A stretch of DNA of 24,506 bases from UBA285 sp049970695 (GTDB lineage: Archaea; Thermoproteota; Thermoprotei_A; Sulfolobales; Desulfurococcaceae). The first letter of the stretch is position 1; the number at the start of each line of letters is the position of its first letter. The notes beneath the pieces are model-generated. The model made no database searches and was not told the DNA's origin. It saw nothing but the letters and a program-made list of their open reading frames with translations. Positions 6,610-13,312 of the stretch are shown here, one piece after another. Location of the stretch: the NCBI GenBank assembly GCA_049970695.1, contig JBMFML010000015.1, positions 1 through 24,506 of the forward strand. The letters are read 5' to 3'. The position numbers and the translations under genes are program-made.

Positions 6610-7337
6610 TAGAGGCGCCCGCAGACTGGGCACTCAGGGTTTCTCGAGACTTGTACTGAGTGGAGTGCCATGTGGTAGCCGTCGTAGACTATTAGCCTGC
6701 CAAGTGCCGGCTCTCCATACCCGGTAATGAGCTTAATTGCCTCAGTTACCTGCATTAACGCGAGGATCCCCGGCGTAGCGCCTAGAACGGGAAGGGGCCT
6801 CCTCTCCTCGGGCTCTCTCGGCAGTATGCACTGCAAGCAAGGGGTTTTTCCAGGCACTACGACGAGCAATTGCCCGTAAAGGCCCTGAATGCCTGCGTGC
6901 ACAAATGGCTTTCTGTGCTTGACAACCACGCGGTTAACGAGAAACCTCGTTTTCCAGTTGTCTAGTCCATCGACAACGACGTCCACCTGGGGCACCAGTC
7001 TCTCTAGGAGGTCTTCGCTAATGGCAGACTTAATGGGCACTACCTCGACATTTGGGTTCAGAGCCCTGAGCTTCTCTGCAGCCGCCTCTACCTTGGGCCT
7101 GCCCACGTCGCTCGTCCAGTATAGTACTTGCCTGTTGAGGTTGCTCAGCTCGACTACCTCGCTGTCTACGATAATGAGCCTTCCAACGCCAGCGGCCGCC
7201 AAGTACAGCGAGGCGGCTGTTCCAAGCCCGCCGACTCCCAGCACTAGCACGCTGGACTTTTTCAGCTTCTCCTGCGCCTCTACGCCGAACAGCCTTATCT
7301 GCCTGTCATAGCGCTCGAGCTCTTCTCGTGTCAGCAA
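6609..7337 (-). CDS. E1-like adenylyltransferase (MoeB/ThiF/HesA family)
   Basis: This 242-residue protein has the complete adenylation core of the family. It shows YDRQIRL with R12, the nucleotide loop GVGGLG (34-39), D58 ending the second strand, NLNRQ (67-70), K82 and GLDNWKTR with D126. Zinc would be held by C167/C170 (CLQC) and C236/C239 (CPVC). Such proteins adenylate the C-terminal glycine of a ubiquitin-like sulfur carrier (MoaD, ThiS or an archaeal SAMP) in molybdopterin, thiamine or tRNA-thiolation pathways. The crossover-loop cysteine of ThiF/Uba4 seems absent: that segment reads PLPVLGATPG. No carrier or sulfurtransferase lies nearby. The start is TTG at 7337; an in-frame TGA nine bases upstream rules out a longer protein. 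Confidence 0.87.
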   Translation of the reverse strand: MLTREELERYDRQIRLFGVEAQEKLKKSSVLVLGVGGLGTAASLYLAAAGVGRLIIVDSEVVELSNLNRQVLYWTSDVGRPKVEAAAEKLRALNPNVEVVPIKSAISEDLLERLVPQVDVVVDGLDNWKTRFLVNRVVVKHRKPFVHAGIQGLYGQLLVVVPGKTPCLQCILPREPEERRPLPVLGATPGILALMQVTEAIKLITGYGEPALGRLIVYDGYHMALHSVQVSRNPECPVCGRL

Positions 7338-7362
7338 AGGCGCTCACCAGCGCAGCTGCCAG

Positions 7363-7372
7363 TTACTTATAA
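7363..7372 (-). promoter_or_regulatory. TATA box for the MoeB-like gene
   Basis: The minus strand reads GTTATAAGTA, centred about 30 bases from the TTG at 7337. The predicted start near 7341 gives an almost leaderless mRNA. This separates the gene from the upstream ECF operon. Confidence 0.55.
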
Positions 7373-7455
7373 CCCGCTGAACTAAATATCGACACTCGGA
7401 TGGGGAGGCCCTGCCGCTTGCGAGTGGTGAGCTCTGCGAACCCCTGACCGACTCC

Positions 7456-8172
7456 TCACGCGACCAGTTCAGCTAGTGCATAGCACGCGAGTACTGCAGC
7501 AAGCAGCAGCACGAGCCTCCAATCCATTTTTCCAAGTAGTGCGAGCCTTGCAGGGCCCTCTCCATAGCCGTAGACTAAGTGGGCCTCGTAGAGGCTCCTC
7601 GAAGTATGCACCGAGAAGAGCACTAGAGGAACTGCCGCGCGGTAGAGCCTCTTGCCCCCGTACTTCAGCTTTATCGTGGTTACCGCCTCAGACAAGTAGA
7701 ACAGCACCACGGGTACTTGAATCAGCGCTATTGAGTACAGCACCGAGAGCCGCCTAGCTCCAAGCTTCGAGAGCACGACTCTCCACTCTCTCGGGTTAAG
7801 CAGCTGGAAAAACAGAGAAAAGCACGCGAAAAACGCGACGATCCTCAGAGACCCCAAAACCACGTACTCGAGGCTGGGCCTCGCCAGTCCAAACAAGCTG
7901 TTTAAGTAAAAAATAGCGAAACCCACTATAGTGAACACCAAGACCAGCTTGAGACCCGAGGCAACGGCCTTAAAGCCCTTGGCAATAGACGAGAGTGATA
8001 GCGCTGCCGCTAGAATGACCAGCATTCTAAGCGCTTCAGTAGTAGAGCTGCCAGAGAACCTCGACAATAGCAGTAGCATCAGCAGCGCGGTGCTCGCCAC
8101 TAGCCGCGGCACTACCCCGTAGTCCTCTAGCTTCTTAGAGTGCACTAGGAGGTAGGAGAGCTCTCTGAGCAT
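7456..8172 (-). CDS. ECF transporter T component (EcfT/CbiQ-like)
   Basis: A 238-residue membrane protein, third gene of the ECF operon. Hydrophobic helices lie at about 22-37, 48-64, 75-92, 104-124 and 217-235. A cytoplasmic amphipathic region (about 127-205) corresponds to the coupling helices that dock on the ATPases. EcfT proteins normally carry two Ala-Arg-Gly-like motifs there. Here only approximate equivalents appear (GARR at 138-141 and VYGYG at 200-204), so the coupling surface is divergent. The gene begins with ATG at 8172 and overlaps the end of the ATPase gene by 38 bases, which ties it to that operon. Identification rests on operon position as much as on sequence. Confidence 0.78.
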   Translation of the reverse strand: MLRELSYLLVHSKKLEDYGVVPRLVASTALLMLLLLSRFSGSSTTEALRMLVILAAALSLSSIAKGFKAVASGLKLVLVFTIVGFAIFYLNSLFGLARPSLEYVVLGSLRIVAFFACFSLFFQLLNPREWRVVLSKLGARRLSVLYSIALIQVPVVLFYLSEAVTTIKLKYGGKRLYRAAVPLVLFSVHTSRSLYEAHLVYGYGEGPARLALLGKMDWRLVLLLAAVLACYALAELVA

Positions 8173-9601
8173 GCCTCAAGACCTCCTCGTAGAGCCTTGA
8201 AGCATACGTGAGCTCGGAGTACACCGAGAGCTCTATTTCGCTGAGCACGCCGCCTTCTAGCCTATATGCCCTGCTCCACCACTTCTTCGAAGTCACGTCT
8301 CTGCTACTAGTCGCCAAGACGACGCCCAAGTCGACGCGCTGCAAGTGCTCTAAGAGCTCAAGCCTATCCCTGTAAGTGAGCCCCGAAAACGGCTCATCTA
8401 GCAGCACCACGCTGGAACCAGCTACTAGTGCGAGCTCGACGGCGAGCTTGACCATTTGCCCGTGGCTCAGGTTAAAAGGCGACTGGTCTAGTGGTATGCC
8501 GAGCCTAGAGGCCCGCTTCAAGCCTTCTTCCACGCAGCCCTGCCCAAGCCTCCTGGCCCTGCAGACTTCTTTAATCTCCTTTTCAACGGTCTCCTCGGTG
8601 TAGAACAGAGCAATGTTCTGCGGCACGTAGATCGCGCCCCCCTTCTTCTCGACGACGCCTTTCTTGGGCTTGAGGTAGCCTGAGAGCACCTTCAGGAGCG
8701 TTGTCTTGCCAGAGCCATTTGCACCGCAGATCAGGACCTTCTCGCGCTTTGAGACCTCGAGGCTCACGCCTCTGAGCACCGGTTTTCCATTGTAGTCATA
8801 GTGCAAATTCGCGGCTCTCAAGACCACTTCTCCCTTCTCACCACTGCTCTCGGCGCGCCCGTTAGTAGACCCTGTACCTCCAGGCTCGGTTGCCAGCGCT
8901 CTCGCATACCTGTGCAAGGCGTCAGTTACGTTGATCAGGGCGCCGCTTCTGAGAAGCAGGACTCTGTCGAAGCGCCTGTATATTGGGAGGAACCTGTGCT
9001 CGAGGACGACTACCGACTTGCCCAGCCTCCTGAGGAGCGAGAGTAGCTCTACGAAGTCTGCCACGCCCCTGTCGTCTAGCCACATGAGGGGCTCGTCGAA
9101 AATCAAGAGCACCGGGTCTGCAATGAGAGACTTCGCGACTAAGACCCTGCGCGCCTCGCCGCCAGACAGCTCGAAGAAGTACTTGTAGACGTGCTCGTGA
9201 ATGCCTGCTGCTTCAATGGCTTTTGCAAAGGCCTTTGCAGCGCTTTCACTGTTTCTGTGTACTCTGAGGGCGTAGGAGTAGAGGTCGTCGCGCACGAGGG
9301 GCTCGGTGAAGAACAGGTATGGGTTTTGCCCTATGTAGTGAACGCTCTTTCCGAGCTCCTCGGCCTCGTACTCGAAGACGCTCTTTCCAAGTAGCCTGAT
9401 GTCCCCTCTCAGCTCCCCGCCGTAGACCAGGACGCCCGTCCCCATTATGGCCCTGGCCAGGGTGGTCTTGCCAGACCCGGTCTCGCCGACTACTAGTACG
9501 TGCTCTCCCTTCTCGACGACTAGGTCAAGGCCCCTGAGCACCCAGTCGCCGCCGGGGTACCTGAACCACAAGTCTCTAATGCTCAGCACAGCGCCCGTCA
9601 T
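8135..9601 (-). CDS. ECF transporter double ATPase (fused EcfA-EcfA')
   Basis: A single 488-residue chain carries two ABC ATPase domains, separated by a low-complexity G/S/E linker near 238-257. Domain 1 has Walker A GETGSGKT (39-46), Q92, signature LSGGE (145-149), Walker B with D169/E170 and the switch histidine H202. Domain 2 has Walker A GANGSGKT (293-300), Q328, a variant signature LSHGQ (378-382) and D402/E403. Its switch position reads ATSSRD with serine near 432 in place of histidine. The protein powers the ECF importer by forming an intramolecular ATPase dimer under EcfT. It overlaps the S component by 4 bases (ATGA) and EcfT by 38 bases. The missing histidine suggests one working and one weakened ATP site. 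Confidence 0.92.
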   Translation of the reverse strand: MTGAVLSIRDLWFRYPGGDWVLRGLDLVVEKGEHVLVVGETGSGKTTLARAIMGTGVLVYGGELRGDIRLLGKSVFEYEAEELGKSVHYIGQNPYLFFTEPLVRDDLYSYALRVHRNSESAAKAFAKAIEAAGIHEHVYKYFFELSGGEARRVLVAKSLIADPVLLIFDEPLMWLDDRGVADFVELLSLLRRLGKSVVVLEHRFLPIYRRFDRVLLLRSGALINVTDALHRYARALATEPGGTGSTNGRAESSGEKGEVVLRAANLHYDYNGKPVLRGVSLEVSKREKVLICGANGSGKTTLLKVLSGYLKPKKGVVEKKGGAIYVPQNIALFYTEETVEKEIKEVCRARRLGQGCVEEGLKRASRLGIPLDQSPFNLSHGQMVKLAVELALVAGSSVVLLDEPFSGLTYRDRLELLEHLQRVDLGVVLATSSRDVTSKKWWSRAYRLEGGVLSEIELSVYSELTYASRLYEEVLRHAQRALLPPSAL

Positions 9602-10170
9602 TTCCCTGTGCCTTTTCCAAAAGCAACTCTGTAAGCTACTAGAGTTAGCGGAGCCACTATTAAGGCTATTGACGTGTTGAAGGCCGCGACGTGGGGCAAG
9701 TACAGTAGCACCGCCTTCACGGCGTCTTCCCAGCTCCTAACCCAGCCAGCCCAGATCAGCCAGTATGGTGTTACGATGTAGTTCATCAGGGACATCACCG
9801 CTACGCGCGTGGCAGTCGAGGTCGCTACAGCCACGCCCCCCGCTCCAACCCTGCTCAAGCGCCTTGCCGAGAGCTTCGTGTATGCCAGTGCCAGCGGCGT
9901 AAACGTGGAGGCTTCTGCGAGGCACTTCATGGCCATTCCAATGGGGTCGGAGCCCATTGCCGCGACTGAAATCACGTAGTATACTGGTAGTGCAGCGTAT
10001 GCGAGCTTAAGGGATACGAGGGCCATTACGCCCAGCGGCACTCCAGACAAGTCGTACTTGAGAAAGGGCGCTGGTGGATACGGTATCTCGAAAAACCTGA
10101 GCACTACTGCGAGTGCCGTTAAGCCAGCTGCCAGGTATATCCTAGATAAGCCCTTGTAGCCTGCGAGCAC
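9598..10170 (-). CDS. ECF transporter S component, probably riboflavin/flavin type (RibU-like)
   Basis: This 190-residue protein has about six hydrophobic segments and is the first gene of the ECF operon, so it should be the substrate-binding S component. Features recalling RibU are the LKYD motif at 37-40 followed by SGVP (RibU: LKYD-x-SD-x-P), a conserved lysine K82 in the fourth segment and the R122...MSLMNYIVTPYW stretch (126-138), where RibU has a similar arginine and N...P arrangement. RibU-type components bind riboflavin on the outer face. The assignment to flavin rests on by-eye motif matching and is not certain; another vitamin is possible. The start is GTG at 10170, eight bases or so below the predicted transcription start. 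The divergent neighbour is an FMN-dependent nitroreductase. Confidence 0.75.
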   Translation of the reverse strand: MLAGYKGLSRIYLAAGLTALAVVLRFFEIPYPPAPFLKYDLSGVPLGVMALVSLKLAYAALPVYYVISVAAMGSDPIGMAMKCLAEASTFTPLALAYTKLSARRLSRVGAGGVAVATSTATRVAVMSLMNYIVTPYWLIWAGWVRSWEDAVKAVLLYLPHVAAFNTSIALIVAPLTLVAYRVAFGKGTGK

Positions 10171-10198
10171 GGAGCCCTAGTGAGGCTACCGGGGGCGT

Positions 10199-10209
10199 GG
10201 ATTTAAAGG
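10199..10209 (-). promoter_or_regulatory. TATA box for the ECF operon
   Basis: The minus strand reads CCTTTAAATCC. A start near 10178 gives a leader of about 8 bases to the GTG at 10170. The box abuts the divergent nitroreductase box. Confidence 0.65.
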
Positions 10210-10217
10210 CTTATTAG
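10209..10217 (+). promoter_or_regulatory. Candidate TATA box for the 174-residue nitroreductase
   Basis: GCTTATTAG gives a predicted start near 10239 and a leader of about 18 bases to the GTG at 10258. It directly adjoins the opposing ECF operon box, so the two promoters probably cannot be occupied at the same time. Confidence 0.45.
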
Positions 10218-10257
10218 TGCACAGCGGTGTAAAGGCCCAGCCAGCGGGGAACAGCGC

Positions 10258-10782
10258 GTGGCGGGTTCGTTGAGCTACATCGACTTCTTAATTTCTAGGA
10301 GGAGCGTTAGGAGGTTTAAGCGCGAAGCACCACCACTAGAGCTCGTCTTAAAGGCCATAGACGCTGCGAGGTTTGCCCCGAGCGCGAAGAACAGCCAGCC
10401 GTGGAGGTTCGTAGTCGTAACCGACCCAGTGGCCAAGGAAAAGCTCGCACGCCTCCACGCCGGTGCCAGGCCCCTTGAAAGCGCCCCCCTCGCAGTCGTC
10501 GTTGCCTGCGACACCACGGCCTCGCCCCTCTCCTACCTCTTGGACTGCTCAGCAGCTACTACCTACTTCTTGCTCGCCCTCCACGCGCTGGGGCTTGGTG
10601 CTGTGTGGATTCAGGCACTCAGAAACGTGAGCGAAATAAGGGACATAGTGGGCTTGCCCGAGCACGTGTTTCCCGTGGCAGTAGTGGCCGTTGGCTACCC
10701 AGACGAGCAGCCCAAGGCCCCGCCTAGAAAGCCCCTGGAAGAGCTAGTCTTCTTGAACAAGTATGGCAGTAGGCTCAGCTAG
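10258..10782 (+). CDS. Nitroreductase family protein (FMN-dependent, short form)
   Basis: The 174-residue protein has the classic nitroreductase start: RRSVRRF at 14-20 binds the FMN phosphate, and FAPSAKNSQPW (39-49) is the second FMN loop, with N45, Q47 and the PW pair. The C-terminal GLGAVWIQ and AVVAVGYPDE segments complete the fold. Its length matches short archaeal nitroreductases that reduce quinones or nitro compounds with NAD(P)H; the natural substrate is unknown. It belongs to a different subgroup from the two SagB-type proteins, as it lacks PSAGATYP. The start is GTG at 10258, divergent from the ECF operon. Its TAG stop interlocks with the rhomboid gene stop within one CTAG. Confidence 0.88.
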   Translation: MAGSLSYIDFLISRRSVRRFKREAPPLELVLKAIDAARFAPSAKNSQPWRFVVVTDPVAKEKLARLHAGARPLESAPLAVVVACDTTASPLSYLLDCSAATTYFLLALHALGLGAVWIQALRNVSEIRDIVGLPEHVFPVAVVAVGYPDEQPKAPPRKPLEELVFLNKYGSRLS

Positions 10783-12137
10783 ATGAGGGGGCCTGCGAAG
10801 GCCTCTTCGTAGCCGTAGAAGCCCACGCCTTTGCAGGTAAAGACGGCTAGCAGTGCCAGGGCCGTTACTGCGGCGGAGAGGATGCAGAGGGCTTTGAGGG
10901 CGTCTAGGCTGGCTGCCTGGGACTCGAGCACGTAGGATATCTCCACGGGCTCTCCCCGCACCCAGCGGTAGCCCCTGAGCACAACGACGTTTGTTTTGGC
11001 TACTCCGCTCGAGTAAACCAGCACTCCGTTCTCGTCGTACGTAGCGCTGCCTACCAGCACTACTCCCACTTCAACTCCCTGCACGTACACGCTGTATCTC
11101 TTTTGCAGCTGAATGGTCTTTCCCGCCAGGTCCTTATTCAGGATGACGTCGCTCGCCAGCCTGTTTACGAAAATCCGCGTGTTGTCCAGAACGGCGGGCG
11201 ATAGCGCCACCTCGCCATTTACAGCGTAGAAAGCTGTAGTCTCGTTTTGAAAGTCCCCGTTTATTGAGGCGCTCACGGACATTGCGTAGACTAGGTAGTT
11301 TCCACTAGTGAGCACTGCATACCCGTAGCCGTAGCCGGCTACAACGGCTAGTAGCAGGGCTGCCAAGAGGGCCTTTGCCCACTTGCCAAGCCCCACTCTC
11401 CTGGGCAGCAGCACTCCCAGCACTTCCTCCATGTACCTAAACAGCGACTCGTCGAAGTACGCTCTGCGAATTCTCAGCCTCCTGGCGAGTAGTGGCGAGA
11501 GCGCGAGGCCTAGCACGAAGCCACCTACGTGCGCGAAGTAAGCTACTCCACCGAGAACCATGTAGCCGTAGATTACTTGCTGAGCAAACCATATCAGTAA
11601 GTAGACGTACGCGGGGAGCCTGAAGCAGTAGGGCATGAAGAAGAAGAACGTGCACAAGACAATTCTAGTCCTAGGCAGCAGCATTAAGTAGGCACCAAGT
11701 ACCCCGCTAATAGCACCAGAAGCCCCAATAGCAGGTATTCCAAGTGCTTCGAGGCCTCCGATAGCAGTAAACGCTGTGTGAAAAGCCACGGCTGAAAAGC
11801 CCGAGGCAAAGTAGAGCGCGAGGAACTTTAAGTGCCCAATGAGCTTTTCCAGCCTCGACCCAAAAACCCACAGAAACAGCATGTTGAAGAACAAGTGGAA
11901 GATGTCTGCGTGCATGAACATGCTAGTCAGCACAGTTTCAATAGCACGCGGTAAATCGCAGAGTGCGTACACGGGCCTGTAGCCGTAGCTCGCCAAGTAT
12001 ACCGGTAGTGTAGAAGCCAGCAAGTAGCCAGTTGTGTGGATGTAGACAGCGACATTCACGGCTATGAGGAGTACTGTAAAGACCGGCTTGCGCCTACCCA
12101 AAACCACGTCGCCAGATATGATAGCCAAGCTGTGCAC
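10779..12137 (-). CDS. Rhomboid intramembrane serine protease with C-terminal extracytoplasmic domain
   Basis: A 452-residue protein. Residues about 17-220 form the six-helix rhomboid core: H81 and N85 (HLFFN) line the oxyanion region, GASG places the nucleophile at S140, and AHVGG gives the catalytic H203. These three sites are intact, so it should be an active protease cutting within membrane-embedded substrates. After a basic stretch (219-253) come an extra helix (about 254-275), a roughly 135-residue polar, beta-rich region (276-410) rich in Val/Tyr/Asn, and a final helix (414-434). The tail is longer than in simple rhomboids and I do not recognise the domain; it may select substrates outside the cell. 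The start is GTG at 12137, four bases or so after the predicted transcription start. Confidence 0.88.
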   Translation of the reverse strand: MHSLAIISGDVVLGRRKPVFTVLLIAVNVAVYIHTTGYLLASTLPVYLASYGYRPVYALCDLPRAIETVLTSMFMHADIFHLFFNMLFLWVFGSRLEKLIGHLKFLALYFASGFSAVAFHTAFTAIGGLEALGIPAIGASGAISGVLGAYLMLLPRTRIVLCTFFFFMPYCFRLPAYVYLLIWFAQQVIYGYMVLGGVAYFAHVGGFVLGLALSPLLARRLRIRRAYFDESLFRYMEEVLGVLLPRRVGLGKWAKALLAALLLAVVAGYGYGYAVLTSGNYLVYAMSVSASINGDFQNETTAFYAVNGEVALSPAVLDNTRIFVNRLASDVILNKDLAGKTIQLQKRYSVYVQGVEVGVVLVGSATYDENGVLVYSSGVAKTNVVVLRGYRWVRGEPVEISYVLESQAASLDALKALCILSAAVTALALLAVFTCKGVGFYGYEEAFAGPLI

Positions 12138-12162
12138 CTCGCGTGCTTTTCCGGGTTGCGAG

Positions 12163-12171
12163 CTTAATAAG
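12163..12171 (-). promoter_or_regulatory. TATA box for the rhomboid gene
   Basis: CTTATTAAG on the minus strand, centred 30 bases from the GTG at 12137. This predicts an almost leaderless transcript. Confidence 0.55.
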
Positions 12172-12239
12172 CCTTAAACTACGCGCGGCGTCTAAACGCC
12201 CTTCAACAGCATTCGAGGCACCCCACAGCAATACTTGCA

Positions 12240-12247
12240 AATATTAG
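12240..12247 (+). promoter_or_regulatory. Weak TATA candidate for the CDF transporter gene
   Basis: AAATATTA lies in the 202-base divergent gap between the rhomboid and CDF genes. It would start transcription near 12269 and leave a leader of about 70-95 bases, much longer than elsewhere in the window. It is the most A/T-rich plus-strand candidate in the gap. Confidence 0.3.
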
Positions 12248-12297
12248 CTTCTTTTTCAAGTCACATAGTACCCGGGCTCTCTAGCCTAAAGCCCCTT

Positions 12298-12325
12298 GCG
12301 CAGCCTCAGCAACTTTGACCTGCGC
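12298..12325 (+). repeat. Inverted repeat upstream of the CDF gene
   Basis: GCGCAG (12298-12303) and CTGCGC (12320-12325) are perfect inverted arms of 6 bases around a 16-base spacer, ending 15 bases before the first ATG. A nine-base direct repeat CTCTAGCCT occurs at 12279-12287 and 12325-12333. These could be an operator or a leader hairpin, or chance. Confidence 0.35.
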
Positions 12326-12339
12326 TCTAGCCTCTTGTT

Positions 12340-13269
12340 ATGGGCTTGTTCATGGTGATTTGCATGAGCTATAGAGCAATTGGAGAGAGGCTTAGGAGGT
12401 CTCTAGCGGGCTTTAAGATATCGCTTGGATTAAGCCTACTTGGGACTGTTGTTGAAGCCCTCGTTGTCCTCTTCACGTACAACATAATTCTGCTCACAGA
12501 TCTAGCCCACTGGCTCATCGACACAGTGCTCGAGGCGCTCTTCATAGTCTCGGTAAACCACGCTTCCAAGTCCTACAAGAAGTTCCCCCTCGGCACCCTA
12601 GTGCTAGAGTCGACGCTCGTCACAACAGCCACTCTCGTTATGGTGGCTGTATACGGGTACTTCTTCGTCGACTACTTCCTCAAGTACGAAGAAGCAGGCT
12701 TGAGCGGCAGCTACCACCCGGCACTGGCCGGCGTAACTCTGCTGGGAGCACTGCTCACCGCAGTAGTCATGTACGTGCAGAAGAAGAAGTACGAAGAGCT
12801 CAGGCTCGAGATAATTAGAGTGGACTACGTACACGGCATTGTGGACACAACTGCAGCCGCTCTCTCGTCAACGGGGCTCGTCGTAGTAAGCCTCACTCAT
12901 AATAAGGGCTACGAGGCCCTCTTCACAGTCCTCTTATCGCTCTTCGTGTTTCACAGCGCACTGCAGGTCTTGAGCGACACCTTCAAGACCGTAACTGGGA
13001 AGAACACGGCTCCAGAAATCAGAGCTAGGCTTTTCGAGAGGCTCGTAAAGGAGCTTGGCAATGCCGAGTTACTGAATATCGACGCGAGGAAGGTGGGCTC
13101 TTTCTACGTGGTCTTCGTGCAAATAGCCGTTAACTCGGGCATCACGGTTGAAGAAGCATTTAAGATCAGGAGGCGCGTAGCAGACCTCATTAGAGAAGAG
13201 TGCGACCTCGTCTACCACGTAGACATATCCATAGTGCCTAAGAGGAAGCGGTATAGGAGGAAGAGGTAG
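12340..13269 (+). CDS. Cation diffusion facilitator (CDF) metal exporter
   Basis: The 309-residue protein fits the CDF family: about six membrane helices in residues 28-215, then a cytoplasmic C-terminal domain (about 225-300) and a lysine/arginine tail. The intramembrane metal site is visible as H57-x-x-x-D61 (DLAHWLID) in the second helix and H165-x-x-x-D169 (DYVHGIVD) in the fifth. In CDF proteins an HD-HD quartet goes with Zn2+ transport, so Zn2+ export driven by protons is likely, though Cd, Co or Fe cannot be excluded. ATG codons occur at 12340, 12352 and 12364. The last gives MSYRAIGE, leaves the first helix intact and may be the true start. The next gene, 43 bases downstream, has its own promoter. 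Confidence 0.85.
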   Translation: MGLFMVICMSYRAIGERLRRSLAGFKISLGLSLLGTVVEALVVLFTYNIILLTDLAHWLIDTVLEALFIVSVNHASKSYKKFPLGTLVLESTLVTTATLVMVAVYGYFFVDYFLKYEEAGLSGSYHPALAGVTLLGALLTAVVMYVQKKKYEELRLEIIRVDYVHGIVDTTAAALSSTGLVVVSLTHNKGYEALFTVLLSLFVFHSALQVLSDTFKTVTGKNTAPEIRARLFERLVKELGNAELLNIDARKVGSFYVVFVQIAVNSGITVEEAFKIRRRVADLIREECDLVYHVDISIVPKRKRYRRKR

Positions 13270-13301
13270 CTATATATTAGCCAAGCCATGCTATATAGCT
13301 A
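13267..13301 (+). promoter_or_regulatory. 10-bp inverted repeat over the AbrB-PhoU promoter
   Basis: TAGCTATATA (13267-13276) and TATATAGCTA (13292-13301) are perfect inverted arms around a 15-base spacer, between the CDF stop and the TTG at 13313. The left arm contains the likely TATA box (CTATATATT, 13270-13278) and the right arm covers the predicted start near 13300. This is the geometry of a repressor operator, and the gene it controls encodes a protein with a DNA-binding AbrB domain. Autoregulation is an inference. Confidence 0.6.
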
Positions 13302-13312
13302 GCTGGGGCTCT

